In this document: positions 15,999 to 23,477 of the stretch, piece after piece | Numbering within the stretch: position 1 is the first letter of the stretch | Layout of the letters: each line of letters begins with the position of its first letter | The notes under the pieces: generated by a model | Databases searched by the model: none | What the model was told of the DNA's origin: nothing | What the model saw: only the letters and a program-made list of their open reading frames with translations | Assembly: GCF_018885305.1 (NCBI RefSeq) | Contig: NZ_CP076544.1 | Span: 3,338,815-3,402,814, forward strand | Length of the DNA stretch: 64,000 nucleotides | Direction of reading: 5' to 3' | Source of the DNA: Curtobacterium sp. L6-1 | Lineage (GTDB): Bacteria; Actinomycetota; Actinomycetes; Actinomycetales; Microbacteriaceae | Position numbers and translations under genes: made by a program

Positions 15999-16501
15999 CC
16001 GACACCCCGCCCCGCCCCGGCACGGCCGCCCGCCGCACCGTCTCCGGCGACCTCGTCGAGTGGCTCGACGTCCCGCAGCGCGCGGCCGCCCTCGGCATGG
16101 AGCCGCACCCCGAGGGCGGCTGGTACGTCCGCACCTGGACCTCGCCCGCCACCGTGCAGACCCCCGCGGGGGAGCGACCCGCCGCGACCCTCATCCACTT
16201 CCTCCTGCCGCCGGGCGAGGCGTCGGCGTGGCACCGGGTCACGAGCGACGAGATCTGGATGTGGCACGGTCCCGACACGGTCGAGCTCGAACTCGGCGGG
16301 TCCGGGGAGCAGCCCGAGCCCGGCGCACGGATCACCCTCGGCCCGGACGCCGGGCGCGACCGGGTCAACGACGCGCAGGCGTTCGTCCGCGGTGGTGTGT
16401 GGCAGCGCACGATCCCCGGGGACGGCGAGGTGCTCCTCAGCTGCCTGGTGTCGCCCGGCTTCTCGTTCGAGGACTTCACGATGGTCCAGCCCACCGAGTA
16501 G
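15995..16501 (+). CDS. Cupin-superfamily protein (DUF985 type)
   Basis: A 168-residue cytosolic protein beginning at an ATGA overlap with the amidohydrolase. The sequence has EWLDVPQ.AAALGMEPHPEGGWYVRTW, IHFLLPPGEASAWHRV.SDEIW and PGFSFEDF, the signature blocks of the DUF985 cupin family. The cupin barrel could hold a metal or bind a nucleotide-sugar or small ligand; the family has no settled function. Because it is translationally coupled to the two nucleoside-processing genes it probably acts in the same pathway. It ends one gene unit; the ABC importer gene that follows has its own candidate promoter. Confidence 0.85.
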   Translation: MTDTPPRPGTAARRTVSGDLVEWLDVPQRAAALGMEPHPEGGWYVRTWTSPATVQTPAGERPAATLIHFLLPPGEASAWHRVTSDEIWMWHGPDTVELELGGSGEQPEPGARITLGPDAGRDRVNDAQAFVRGGVWQRTIPGDGEVLLSCLVSPGFSFEDFTMVQPTE

Positions 16502-16536
16502 CGAGGAGTCATCCGCTTCGCGTTGGTATCCCACGG

Positions 16537-16550
16537 CGAAGTACACTTCG
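16537..16550 (+). promoter_or_regulatory. Inverted repeat overlapping a candidate -10 before the ABC importer
   Basis: CGAAGT-AC-ACTTCG is a 14-base inverted repeat that contains TACACT (16542-16547), a good -10. A repressor bound there would block the promoter of the three transporter genes. No good -35 hexamer is visible. Confidence 0.35.
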
Positions 16551-16585
16551 TCCTGCCCTGTTCTCCTCTCGACGAAGGCCAGACC

Positions 16586-17407
16586 GTGACCCGTCCCCTC
16601 CGCCTGACCATCGCCCTCGCCTCGGCCCTCGTCGCCGCGACCGCCCTCGCCGGGTGCTCGTCCGGCGGGAGCAGCAACGCCGACGGCACCGTGACCGACG
16701 GCAAGCTCACGATCGCCACCGGCCAGCCCGCGTACTCGCCCTGGGTCGAGGACGACGACCCCGCGTCCGGCAAGGGCTTCGAGGCCGCGCTCGCCTACGC
16801 CGTCGCGAAGGAGATGGGGTACGAGAAGTCCGACGTCGTGTGGAAGCGCAGCACCTTCGACAGCGCCATCGCCCCGGGCGCGAAGGACTGGGACCTCAAC
16901 CTGCAACAGTTCTCGATCGACGCCAAGCGCAAGAAGGCCGTCGACATGTCGTCGCCGTACTACACGACCACCCAGGCCGTCGTGACGTCCGCGGGGTCCG
17001 CCGCAGCCGGGGACACCACCGTCGCGTCGCTGAAGAAGGACACCATCGGCGTCGCCGCCGGTTCGACGAGCATCCAGAGCGTCAAGGACGTGCTCGGCGT
17101 CACCCCGCAGGTGTTCAACTCGAACGACGACGCCGTCCTGGCGCTCGGGTCCGGTCAGATCGACGCCATCGTCACCGACCTGCCCACCGCGTTCTTCATC
17201 GCCGCCTCGCAGGTCGACGACGGCACCGTCTCGGCGCAGTTCCCGGCCGACGGCAAGGGCGACCAGTTCGGCATCGTGCTGCCCAAGGACTCGGCCCTGA
17301 CGAGCAAGGTCGACGACGCGATCGAGTCGCTCGACGCGGACGGCACGCTCGAGGACCTGCAGACCAAGTGGCTGTCCTCCGAGACGAACACGCCGGTCCT
17401 GAAGTGA
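16586..17407 (+). CDS. ABC transporter substrate-binding lipoprotein, amino-acid type
   Basis: A 273-residue protein with lipoprotein signal: hydrophobic stretch and lipobox ALAGC near residue 22. GTG at 16586 has GAAGG upstream. The mature part is a family 3 solute-binding protein: TDGKLTIATGQPAYSPWV at its start, DWDLNLQQFSIDAKRKKAVDMSSPYY in the middle and QIDAIVTDLPTAFF. It captures an amino acid or related polar solute outside the membrane. It is followed 7 bases later by the permease. The ligand may relate to the upstream nucleoside/sulfur genes, but that is a guess from position. Confidence 0.92.
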   Translation: MTRPLRLTIALASALVAATALAGCSSGGSSNADGTVTDGKLTIATGQPAYSPWVEDDDPASGKGFEAALAYAVAKEMGYEKSDVVWKRSTFDSAIAPGAKDWDLNLQQFSIDAKRKKAVDMSSPYYTTTQAVVTSAGSAAAGDTTVASLKKDTIGVAAGSTSIQSVKDVLGVTPQVFNSNDDAVLALGSGQIDAIVTDLPTAFFIAASQVDDGTVSAQFPADGKGDQFGIVLPKDSALTSKVDDAIESLDADGTLEDLQTKWLSSETNTPVLK

Positions 17408-17414
17408 CCCGCGC

Positions 17415-18311
17415 ATGACCCTGCCCGCCGGCGCGGGCGGTCCGGCGGGAGCCGGCACCCCCGTCGTCGCCCCGGCACCGAGCCAGGTCGAGCGCGAACG
17501 GCAGCTCTACCGCCGGCAGCGCGGCCGCCGCTCGGTCGCCGTGTCGGTGGTGTCGACGCTCGTCGTCGTCGCGCTCGTCTGGACCGGCATCGTCAACACC
17601 CCCGGGTGGGCCGCGGTGCAGCGGTCGTTCTTCGACCCGGCCGTTGCGTGGGCGACGCTGCCGGACATCCTGCTCGGCCTGTGGCTGAACGTGCGGATCC
17701 TGTTCTTCGCGAGCATCGGTGTGGCCGTCCTCGGCACCCTGCTCGCGGTCGTCCGCGGTCTGCGGAGCCCGGTGTTCTTCCCGCTGCGGATGCTCGCGAC
17801 CGGCTACACCGACCTGTTCCGCGGCCTGCCGCTCATCATCGTGCTCTACCTGGTCGGCTTCGGCCTGCCCGGCCTCGGCGTCTTCCCGCGCCTCGCCCCG
17901 GAGTTCTGGGGCACGATCGCCATCGTGCTGACGTACTCGTCGTACGTCGCCGAGGTGCTCCGCGCCGGCATGGAGGCGGTGCACCCGTCCCAGCGCCTGG
18001 CCGCTCGGTCGCTCGGCCTGTCCCACGCCCAGACGCTGCGGTTGGTCGTGCTGCCGCAGGCGATCCGCAAGGTCACCCCGGCGCTCATGAACGACTTCGT
18101 GTCGATGCAGAAGGACGTCGGGCTGGTCTCGATCCTCGGCGCGGTCGACGCCGTCCGCAGCGCGCAGATCGCTCAGGCCGAGGAGACGAACTTCACGCCG
18201 TACCTCGTCGCCGGCCTGCTCTTCGTCCTCATCAGCCTGCCGCTCATCCGCATCACCGACGGCATCGCCCGGAAGCAGCAGCAGCGCGAACAGATCGGAG
18301 GCACGGTGTGA
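17415..18311 (+). CDS. ABC transporter permease, amino-acid type (HisMQ family)
   Basis: A 298-residue membrane protein with about five or six transmembrane segments. The cytoplasmic EAA loop reads AARSLGLSHAQTLRLVVLPQ, the contact with the ATPase. Also conserved are the Arg-Gly-Leu-Pro block (TDLFRGLPLIIVLYL). An unusually long polar N-terminus of about 35 residues precedes the first segment. It overlaps the ATPase gene by four bases. Confidence 0.93.
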   Translation: MTLPAGAGGPAGAGTPVVAPAPSQVERERQLYRRQRGRRSVAVSVVSTLVVVALVWTGIVNTPGWAAVQRSFFDPAVAWATLPDILLGLWLNVRILFFASIGVAVLGTLLAVVRGLRSPVFFPLRMLATGYTDLFRGLPLIIVLYLVGFGLPGLGVFPRLAPEFWGTIAIVLTYSSYVAEVLRAGMEAVHPSQRLAARSLGLSHAQTLRLVVLPQAIRKVTPALMNDFVSMQKDVGLVSILGAVDAVRSAQIAQAEETNFTPYLVAGLLFVLISLPLIRITDGIARKQQQREQIGGTV

Positions 18312-19054
18312 GCGACGAGACCGTTCCCGTCCTCGAACTGCGCGGCCTGCGCAAGTCCTTCGGCGACCAGCAGGTCCTGCGCGGGATCAACCTGGCGGTG
18401 CACCGGCACGAGGTGATCTGCGTCATCGGTGCCTCGGGCTCCGGCAAGTCGACGCTGCTGAAGACCGTGAACCTGCTCGAGGGCATCGACGACGGCCAGA
18501 TCCTGCTCCGCGGCGACGACGTGTCGGACCCGCGGGTCGACGTCGACGCCACCCGCGCCCGGATCGGCGTCGTGTTCCAGCAGTTCAACCTGTTCCCGCA
18601 CATGAGCGTCCTCGACAACGTGACGCTCGCCTCGCGGAAGGTGCACCGCGCCTCCCGGGCCGAGGCCGAGGCGACCGCACGCCGCCTGCTGGACCGGATC
18701 GGGCTCGCGGACTTCGCGTCGGCGTACCCGGACCGGTTGTCCGGCGGACAGCAGCAGCGCGTCGCCGTGGTCCGGGCGATCGCGTCCGACCCGGAGCTGC
18801 TCCTGCTCGACGAGGTGACCAGTGCGCTCGACCCGCAGCTCGTGGGCGAGGTCCTCGACCTGGTCACCGAGCTCAAGCAGCAGGGCTCGACCATCCTCAT
18901 GACGACGCACGAGATGCACTTCGCGCGGAACGTCGCCGACCGGATCGTGTTCCTGCACCAGGGCGAGGTCGTCGAGGAGGGCGCTCCCGCGGCGGTCCTC
19001 GACGACCCGCAGCACCCGGCACTCCGGGCGTTCCTGGCGCGCGTGCACGCCTGA
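18308..19054 (+). CDS. ABC transporter ATP-binding protein, amino-acid type
   Basis: A 248-residue ATPase starting at GTG in a GTGTGA overlap. Walker A GASGSGKST (near residues 42-50), Q-loop VFQQFNLFPHM, signature LSGGQQQRVA, Walker B LLLLDEVTSALDP and the switch His in TTHEMHFARN are all intact. It completes the importer with the two preceding genes. The sequence is closest in style to GlnQ/HisP ATPases. Confidence 0.95.
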   Translation: MSDETVPVLELRGLRKSFGDQQVLRGINLAVHRHEVICVIGASGSGKSTLLKTVNLLEGIDDGQILLRGDDVSDPRVDVDATRARIGVVFQQFNLFPHMSVLDNVTLASRKVHRASRAEAEATARRLLDRIGLADFASAYPDRLSGGQQQRVAVVRAIASDPELLLLDEVTSALDPQLVGEVLDLVTELKQQGSTILMTTHEMHFARNVADRIVFLHQGEVVEEGAPAAVLDDPQHPALRAFLARVHA

Positions 19055-19060
19055 CCGGGC

Positions 19061-20038
19061 CTACACGGCGAGCAGCAGCTTCCCGACGACGTCGCCGGAC
19101 GCCAGGCGCCGGTGCGCCTCGGCCGCGTCGGCGAGCGGCAGCACCGTGTCCACGACCGGACGCACCCGCCCGTCCTCGACGAACGGCCAGACGTCCCGCC
19201 GCACCGCCGCGACGATCGCGGCCTTCTCGGCGGACGGCCGCGCCCGGAGGGTCGTCCCGCTGACCGATGCCCGCTTGCGCATGAGCTGCCCGATCGGCAG
19301 GGTGGCGTCCGGCCCGGACCCGGCCGCGATGATCGCGAGGTGACCGTTCGGCGCCAGGACCTCGAGGTTCCGGTGCAGGTAGGACGGCCCGACCACGTCG
19401 AGCACCACGTCGACGCCGACCCCGTCCGTGAAGGCGAGGGCGCGCTCGACGAAGTCCTCCTCGCGGTGGTCGACGACGAGGTCCGCGCCGAGCTCGCGGG
19501 AGGCCGCCACCTTCCGCGCGCCGCCGCTCGTCGCGATCACCCGGGCGCCGAGGGCCTTCGCCCAGAGCACCGCGTGCGACCCCATCCCGCCGGTGCCGCC
19601 GTGCACCAGGAGCGTCTGCCCGGGGCGGAGTCCGGCGAGCATCCCGATGTTCGAGTACACCGTGCACGCGGCCTCGGGGAGCGCGGCCGCGGCCACCAGG
19701 TCGAGCCCGTCGGGCACCGGCAGGAGCTGCGCCGCGGGCACGACCGCGAGCGAGGCGTACCCGCCGCCGCTCAGCAGGGCGCAGACCCGGTCGCCGACCG
19801 CCCATCCGGTCACGCCGGCGCCGAGCGCGCGGACCGTTCCGGAGACCTCGAGCCCGAGCACGTCGGACGCGCCGGGCGGCGGCGGGTAGTTCCCCTGCCG
19901 CTGCTGCAGGTCCGCGTTGTTGACGCCCGCGGCCGCGACCTCGACGAGGACCTCGCCCTCGCCGGGCACGGGGTCGGGGAGCTCGCCGAGGGTGAGGACG
20001 TCGACGTCGCCGGGCTGGGAGAAGGTGATGGCACGCAT
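19061..20038 (-). CDS. Zinc-type alcohol dehydrogenase-like quinone oxidoreductase
   Basis: A 325-residue medium-chain dehydrogenase/reductase. It has the NADP-binding GGTGGMGSHAVLWAKALGARVIAT near residue 145 and ends KLLLAV. The quinone oxidoreductase signature region (GVNNADLQQRQGNYPPPPG, near residue 40) is present. The four structural zinc Cys residues of true alcohol dehydrogenases are absent, so it belongs to the zinc-free QOR/PIG3 branch. It would reduce quinones or enones with NADPH. The start ATG at 20038 follows TACGGT by six bases. Confidence 0.9.
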   Translation of the reverse strand: MRAITFSQPGDVDVLTLGELPDPVPGEGEVLVEVAAAGVNNADLQQRQGNYPPPPGASDVLGLEVSGTVRALGAGVTGWAVGDRVCALLSGGGYASLAVVPAAQLLPVPDGLDLVAAAALPEAACTVYSNIGMLAGLRPGQTLLVHGGTGGMGSHAVLWAKALGARVIATSGGARKVAASRELGADLVVDHREEDFVERALAFTDGVGVDVVLDVVGPSYLHRNLEVLAPNGHLAIIAAGSGPDATLPIGQLMRKRASVSGTTLRARPSAEKAAIVAAVRRDVWPFVEDGRVRPVVDTVLPLADAAEAHRRLASGDVVGKLLLAV

Positions 20039-20044
20039 CCCTCG

Positions 20045-20050
20045 ACCGTA
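20045..20050 (-). promoter_or_regulatory. -10 element of the quinone oxidoreductase gene, leaderless type
   Basis: Reads TACGGT on the minus strand and ends six bases before the start codon. Confidence 0.5.
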
Positions 20051-20164
20051 CGCGCCCGCCCGACGGGCCCGGTCGCCCGTGCCGGACTCCTGAGCATCCG
20101 GTCAGTACTGTCGGAGCGGAACGGCGCCCCGAACGGGAGCCCGTCACGAACCAAGGGGGATCCC

Positions 20165-20671
20165 ATGTCCACGAAGCACGTCTCCGTCCTCGCGACCGCG
20201 GCACTCGCGATGGCCCTGCTCGCCGGGTGCTCGTCGGGCGGCAGCACCACGGCCGAGGGGAACCAGGACGCCGGGGGTGCGACGAGCGGTTCCTCGAGCG
20301 CGCCGTCGAAGGCCGCCGAGGAGCAGTCGGACTCGCAGTCCAAGGCCGACGCGTGCAAGGCCTTCGAGAGCAAGGTCCGCTCGGCCGCCGAGGGCCTGCA
20401 GTCCGAGGCCACGAAGCTGCAGTCCGACCCCGACGCCGCGGTCGCGAAGCTCAAGGAGCTCGACGCGAGCATCGACGAGGGCGTCGACTCGGTCAGCAAC
20501 ACCGAGGTGAAGGGCAAGGCCGAGGCCTTCCAGAGCGCCTACGGCGACATGGTGACCCGTCTCGAGCAGATCACGAAGGACCCGGAGTCCGCCGACCTGT
20601 CGGCGTTCCAGGAGTCGGCCACCGCGGTCCAGACCGCCGGGACCGACTTCGACACGACCTGCCAGTCCTGA
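20165..20671 (+). CDS. Predicted lipoprotein, helical
   Basis: A 168-residue protein with signal peptide and lipobox LLAGC at about residue 22, followed by a Ser/Gly/Ala linker to residue 50. The rest has a heptad-like pattern of helices (KADACKAFESKVRSAAEGLQ, VAKLKELDASIDEGV) and two Cys, near the helix start and at the C-terminus, which could form a disulfide. No domain is recognised. GGGGGAT stands upstream of ATG, and TACTGT at 20106-20111 is a candidate -10. Confidence 0.75.
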   Translation: MSTKHVSVLATAALAMALLAGCSSGGSTTAEGNQDAGGATSGSSSAPSKAAEEQSDSQSKADACKAFESKVRSAAEGLQSEATKLQSDPDAAVAKLKELDASIDEGVDSVSNTEVKGKAEAFQSAYGDMVTRLEQITKDPESADLSAFQESATAVQTAGTDFDTTCQS

Positions 20672-20689
20672 CACGCGACGGCCGTCGCT

Positions 20690-20734
20690 GACGCGCCCCG
20701 TGCCTCCAGACCGCCTGGAGGCACGGGGCGCGTC
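20690..20734. terminator. Terminator hairpin, 20-base arms
   Basis: Arms 20690-20709 and 20715-20734 are perfect complements with a 5-base loop; it lies between the convergent lipoprotein and aldo/keto reductase genes. Confidence 0.85.
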
Positions 20735-20750
20735 CCGTCTCGTCGGTCGC

Positions 20751-21632
20751 CTACGCGGCCTGCTCCGGTCGCGACGCGTCGAGCCGGTCGACCTCCTCGG
20801 GGCGGAGCTTGACGGTCGCCGCCGTGACGGAGTCGAGGATCGACTGCGGCCGGGACGCTCCCGGGATCGGGATGACGACGTCGCTCTTGGCGAGCTCCCA
20901 CGCGAGCGCGATGACCTGCGGGGTGACGTCCCGCTCGCGGGCGATGACGGCGAAGTCCTCGGCCGTCGTGCCGAGGTCCGCGGCACCACCGATGCCGCCG
21001 AGCGGGCTCCACGGCAGGAACGCGATGCCGAGCTCGTCGCAGAGCTCGAGTTCCGGCTCACTCGAGCGGAACACCGGCGAGAACCGGTTCTGGACCGAGG
21101 CGAGACGGCCGCCCAGGACGTCGTTCGCCTCGCGGATCTGGTCGACGGTCGCGTTCGAGATGCCAGCCATCCGGATGACACCCTCGTCGAGCAGTTCCGC
21201 GAGCGCACCGACCGAGTCGGCGTACGGCACCGCGGGGTCCGGGCGGTGGAACTGGTAGAGGCCGATCGCCTCGACGCCGAGGCGCTTCGCCGAGGCCTTC
21301 GCCGCCTCCTTGAGGTACGCCGGGTCGCCGTTCTGCGCCCACGCGCCGGCTTCCGGACGCAGGTGCCCGCCCTTCGTGGCGATGAGCACGGACGAGGTGT
21401 CGCCCGAGAACTCCCGGACCGCCTTCGCGATGAGCTCCTCGTTGTGGCCGACCTCGTCGTGCGCGGCCAGGTGGTACGCGTCGGCGGTGTCGATGAGGGT
21501 GACGCCGGCCTCGAGGGCGGCGTGGACGGTGGCGACGGAGCGCCGTTCGTCCGGCCGCCCCTCGATGGACATCGGCATGCCGCCGAGACCGATCGCGCTG
21601 ACGGACGTGTCTCCGATGACTCGTTGCTTCAT
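20751..21632 (-). CDS. Aldo/keto reductase
   Basis: A 293-residue TIM-barrel NADPH oxidoreductase. The catalytic set is visible: Asp and Tyr in LIDTADAYH, Lys in IATKGGH, and His in YQFHRPDP. The cofactor-binding IPIPGASRPQSI block is near residue 250. It would reduce aldehydes or ketones; the substrate is unknown. ATG at 21632 is chosen because sequence upstream of it is Arg/Pro-rich and does not look like protein of this family. Confidence 0.93.
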   Translation of the reverse strand: MKQRVIGDTSVSAIGLGGMPMSIEGRPDERRSVATVHAALEAGVTLIDTADAYHLAAHDEVGHNEELIAKAVREFSGDTSSVLIATKGGHLRPEAGAWAQNGDPAYLKEAAKASAKRLGVEAIGLYQFHRPDPAVPYADSVGALAELLDEGVIRMAGISNATVDQIREANDVLGGRLASVQNRFSPVFRSSEPELELCDELGIAFLPWSPLGGIGGAADLGTTAEDFAVIARERDVTPQVIALAWELAKSDVVIPIPGASRPQSILDSVTAATVKLRPEEVDRLDASRPEQAA

Positions 21633-21860
21633 CGGCCCAGCATGCGCCCGGCGGCGGGGTGGGCGTCCAGGCGAGCAGGCCACGGAACGCACTCGGCGGC
21701 GCGCTCCCCGTCGCGACGGGTCCGCCGGGCGCACCCGCGACCACCGTCGCGCTCGTGTCCCGGTCCCCGATGTCCCGCCGGGCGGTCGGGCGGCTGCTCG
21801 GGCCAGGCGGGCGACCGGTCGTCCGGCCCCTCGTCCACCTGGGCGGCAGCAGCCGGGCGG

Positions 21861-22373
21861 TCAGCCGGTCGGCAGCTGCGCGGACGCGACCCCGCCGTCC
21901 CGACCGACACCCTGCTGGTCGAGGGTGCCGACGAAGAGCACGGTGCCCCACGTGACGGCGACGACCGCCAGCACGAAGCCGATCCCGGCGATCCACCACG
22001 AGGTCCGGCGGCGGATCCAGGCGCGGACCGCGAACACCAGCGTCACGACGCCCACCACGAACGCCCCTCCGGCGGCGAGCACGGCACCACCGACGAGCCC
22101 GCCCGTGCTGCACGACGCGCTCGTTCCGCAGGACGTCGCCGCGGACGCGACCGCGACGATGCCCGCGACGGCCGCGACCGCGGTCAGGACGGCACCCGCC
22201 GCCAGGAGCAGGACGGTCGACACCCGGTCGGCGATCTTCCCGGGCGGGAACAGCGAGGTGGCACCCTGCTCCCACGCGGCACGCTCGGCGTCGGTCGCAC
22301 GCTGCGACGACCACCCGTCCTGCTGCGGGCGGTGGTGCTCGGGTCCGGATCCGGGGACGTTCGACCAGGTCAT
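21861..22373 (-). CDS. Small membrane protein with a conserved-looking N-terminus
   Basis: A 170-residue protein with a polar N-terminus of about 48 residues that ends ATSLFPPGKIADRVSTV, then four hydrophobic segments (about 50-75, 88-115, 122-145 region). Proteins of this layout are common in Microbacteriaceae (DUF6264-like), without known function. Two Cys lie in the first extracellular loop (SCGTSASCS). The start has TAGGAC seven bases upstream. The 228 bases before the aldo/keto reductase start (21633-21860) hold no gene that I can support. Confidence 0.65.
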   Translation of the reverse strand: MTWSNVPGSGPEHHRPQQDGWSSQRATDAERAAWEQGATSLFPPGKIADRVSTVLLLAAGAVLTAVAAVAGIVAVASAATSCGTSASCSTGGLVGGAVLAAGGAFVVGVVTLVFAVRAWIRRRTSWWIAGIGFVLAVVAVTWGTVLFVGTLDQQGVGRDGGVASAQLPTG

Positions 22374-22382
22374 GGGACCGTC

Positions 22383-23255
22383 CTACCGGGGCTCGACCCC
22401 GAACGCCTGGGCGAGACGCTGGATCTTCTGCGCCCGGCCGAGGCGCGGCAGGTCGGAACCGTCGCGGATGACCCGGCCGCGGGCCTCGAAGTCGTCGAGG
22501 AAGTCCTGCGCCCACGCGACGTCGGTGGGGGTCGGGGAGATGACCTCGTTGATGACCGGCAGCTGCTCGGTGTCCAGGCAGAGCTTGCCGGTCAGGCCGA
22601 GGGACACCGCGACCTGCGACTGCTCCCGGAGGATCGGGTGCGACGACCCGACCGTCGGACCGTCGATCGGACCGGGCAGGTCGCCGACGCGCGAGGCCAC
22701 GACCAGGCGGGACCGCGGGTAGGCCATCGCGAGGGTGTCCGCGCTCGTGCCGGTGTCGCGCCGGTAGTCACCGCTGCCGAACGCCAGGCGGAACGCGCCC
22801 TGCGCCTTCGCGATGCTGGTCGACTCCTCGATGCCGACGGCGGACTCCACCAGGGCGATCACGGGCGTCTGTCCACCGAGCCGGTGCCAGGTGTCCGTGA
22901 CCTGCGCCGGCGACTCGGTCTTCGCGAGCATCACGCCCTGCAGCCCGGGCAGCCCGCGGAGCTCCTCGACGTCGTCCGCCCAGAAGTCGGTCGTGACGTC
23001 GTTGATCCGCACCCAGGCCTCGCCACCACCGGCGAGCCACGCGGCGACGGTGGACCGGGCGGACGGCTTCGCTGCCGGGTCGACGGCGTCCTCGATGTCC
23101 AGGATCACCTGGTCGGCGCGGGAGCGGGTGGCCCGGTCGAAGCGCTCGGCGGCGGTGCCGGCGACGAGGAGCCAGGAGCGCGAGATCTCGGCGGGGACCG
23201 ATCGACGCCGGGAGCCGGCAGGGGTGGACGGAGCGGGACGGTCGTCGATGGCCAT
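22383..23255 (-). CDS. HpcH/HpaI aldolase/citrate lyase (CitE-like) family protein
   Basis: A 290-residue TIM-barrel protein. Characteristic blocks are ADQVILDIEDAVDP (the metal-binding Glu/Asp), GGEAWVRIND with the phosphate-binding Arg, KTESPAQV, and ALVESAVGIE. Members split citramalyl-CoA, malyl-CoA or similar CoA thioesters, or act as malyl-CoA thioesterases. No citrate lyase alpha or gamma genes are near, so it is a stand-alone CitE-like enzyme. The first 20 residues are Pro/Arg-rich. Confidence 0.9.
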   Translation of the reverse strand: MAIDDRPAPSTPAGSRRRSVPAEISRSWLLVAGTAAERFDRATRSRADQVILDIEDAVDPAAKPSARSTVAAWLAGGGEAWVRINDVTTDFWADDVEELRGLPGLQGVMLAKTESPAQVTDTWHRLGGQTPVIALVESAVGIEESTSIAKAQGAFRLAFGSGDYRRDTGTSADTLAMAYPRSRLVVASRVGDLPGPIDGPTVGSSHPILREQSQVAVSLGLTGKLCLDTEQLPVINEVISPTPTDVAWAQDFLDDFEARGRVIRDGSDLPRLGRAQKIQRLAQAFGVEPR

Positions 23256-23465
23256 GCACCGTTGGTACCACACCCCGGCGTCCGGGCTCCGGCGAGCGCG
23301 CCACGACGGCTGGACGCCGGACGCGTGCCGACGGGCGGCGCCGGCGGGTCGTCGTCGGGCGTCGGTCGCCCGGCTGCGGTGTGGTGCGACCGGTGGAGGC
23401 GCCGCCCCGGGACGGAAAAGGCGGGAACCGCGGGCTCATTGCCAGAGAGGCACCGCGCCTCCGCC

Positions 23466-23471
23466 TACAGT
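23466..23471 (+). promoter_or_regulatory. -10 element of the helicase-like gene, leaderless type
   Basis: TACAGT ends six bases before the in-frame GTG at 23478. It decides the start of a frame that is open for a further 2.7 kb upstream. Confidence 0.55.
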
Positions 23472-23477
23472 GGGCGT

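Noticed and set aside
20700..23477. Upstream extension of the helicase-like frame by about 926 codons
   Set aside because: The extension is antisense to three supported minus-strand genes. TACAGT six bases before GTG at 23478 gives a better start.
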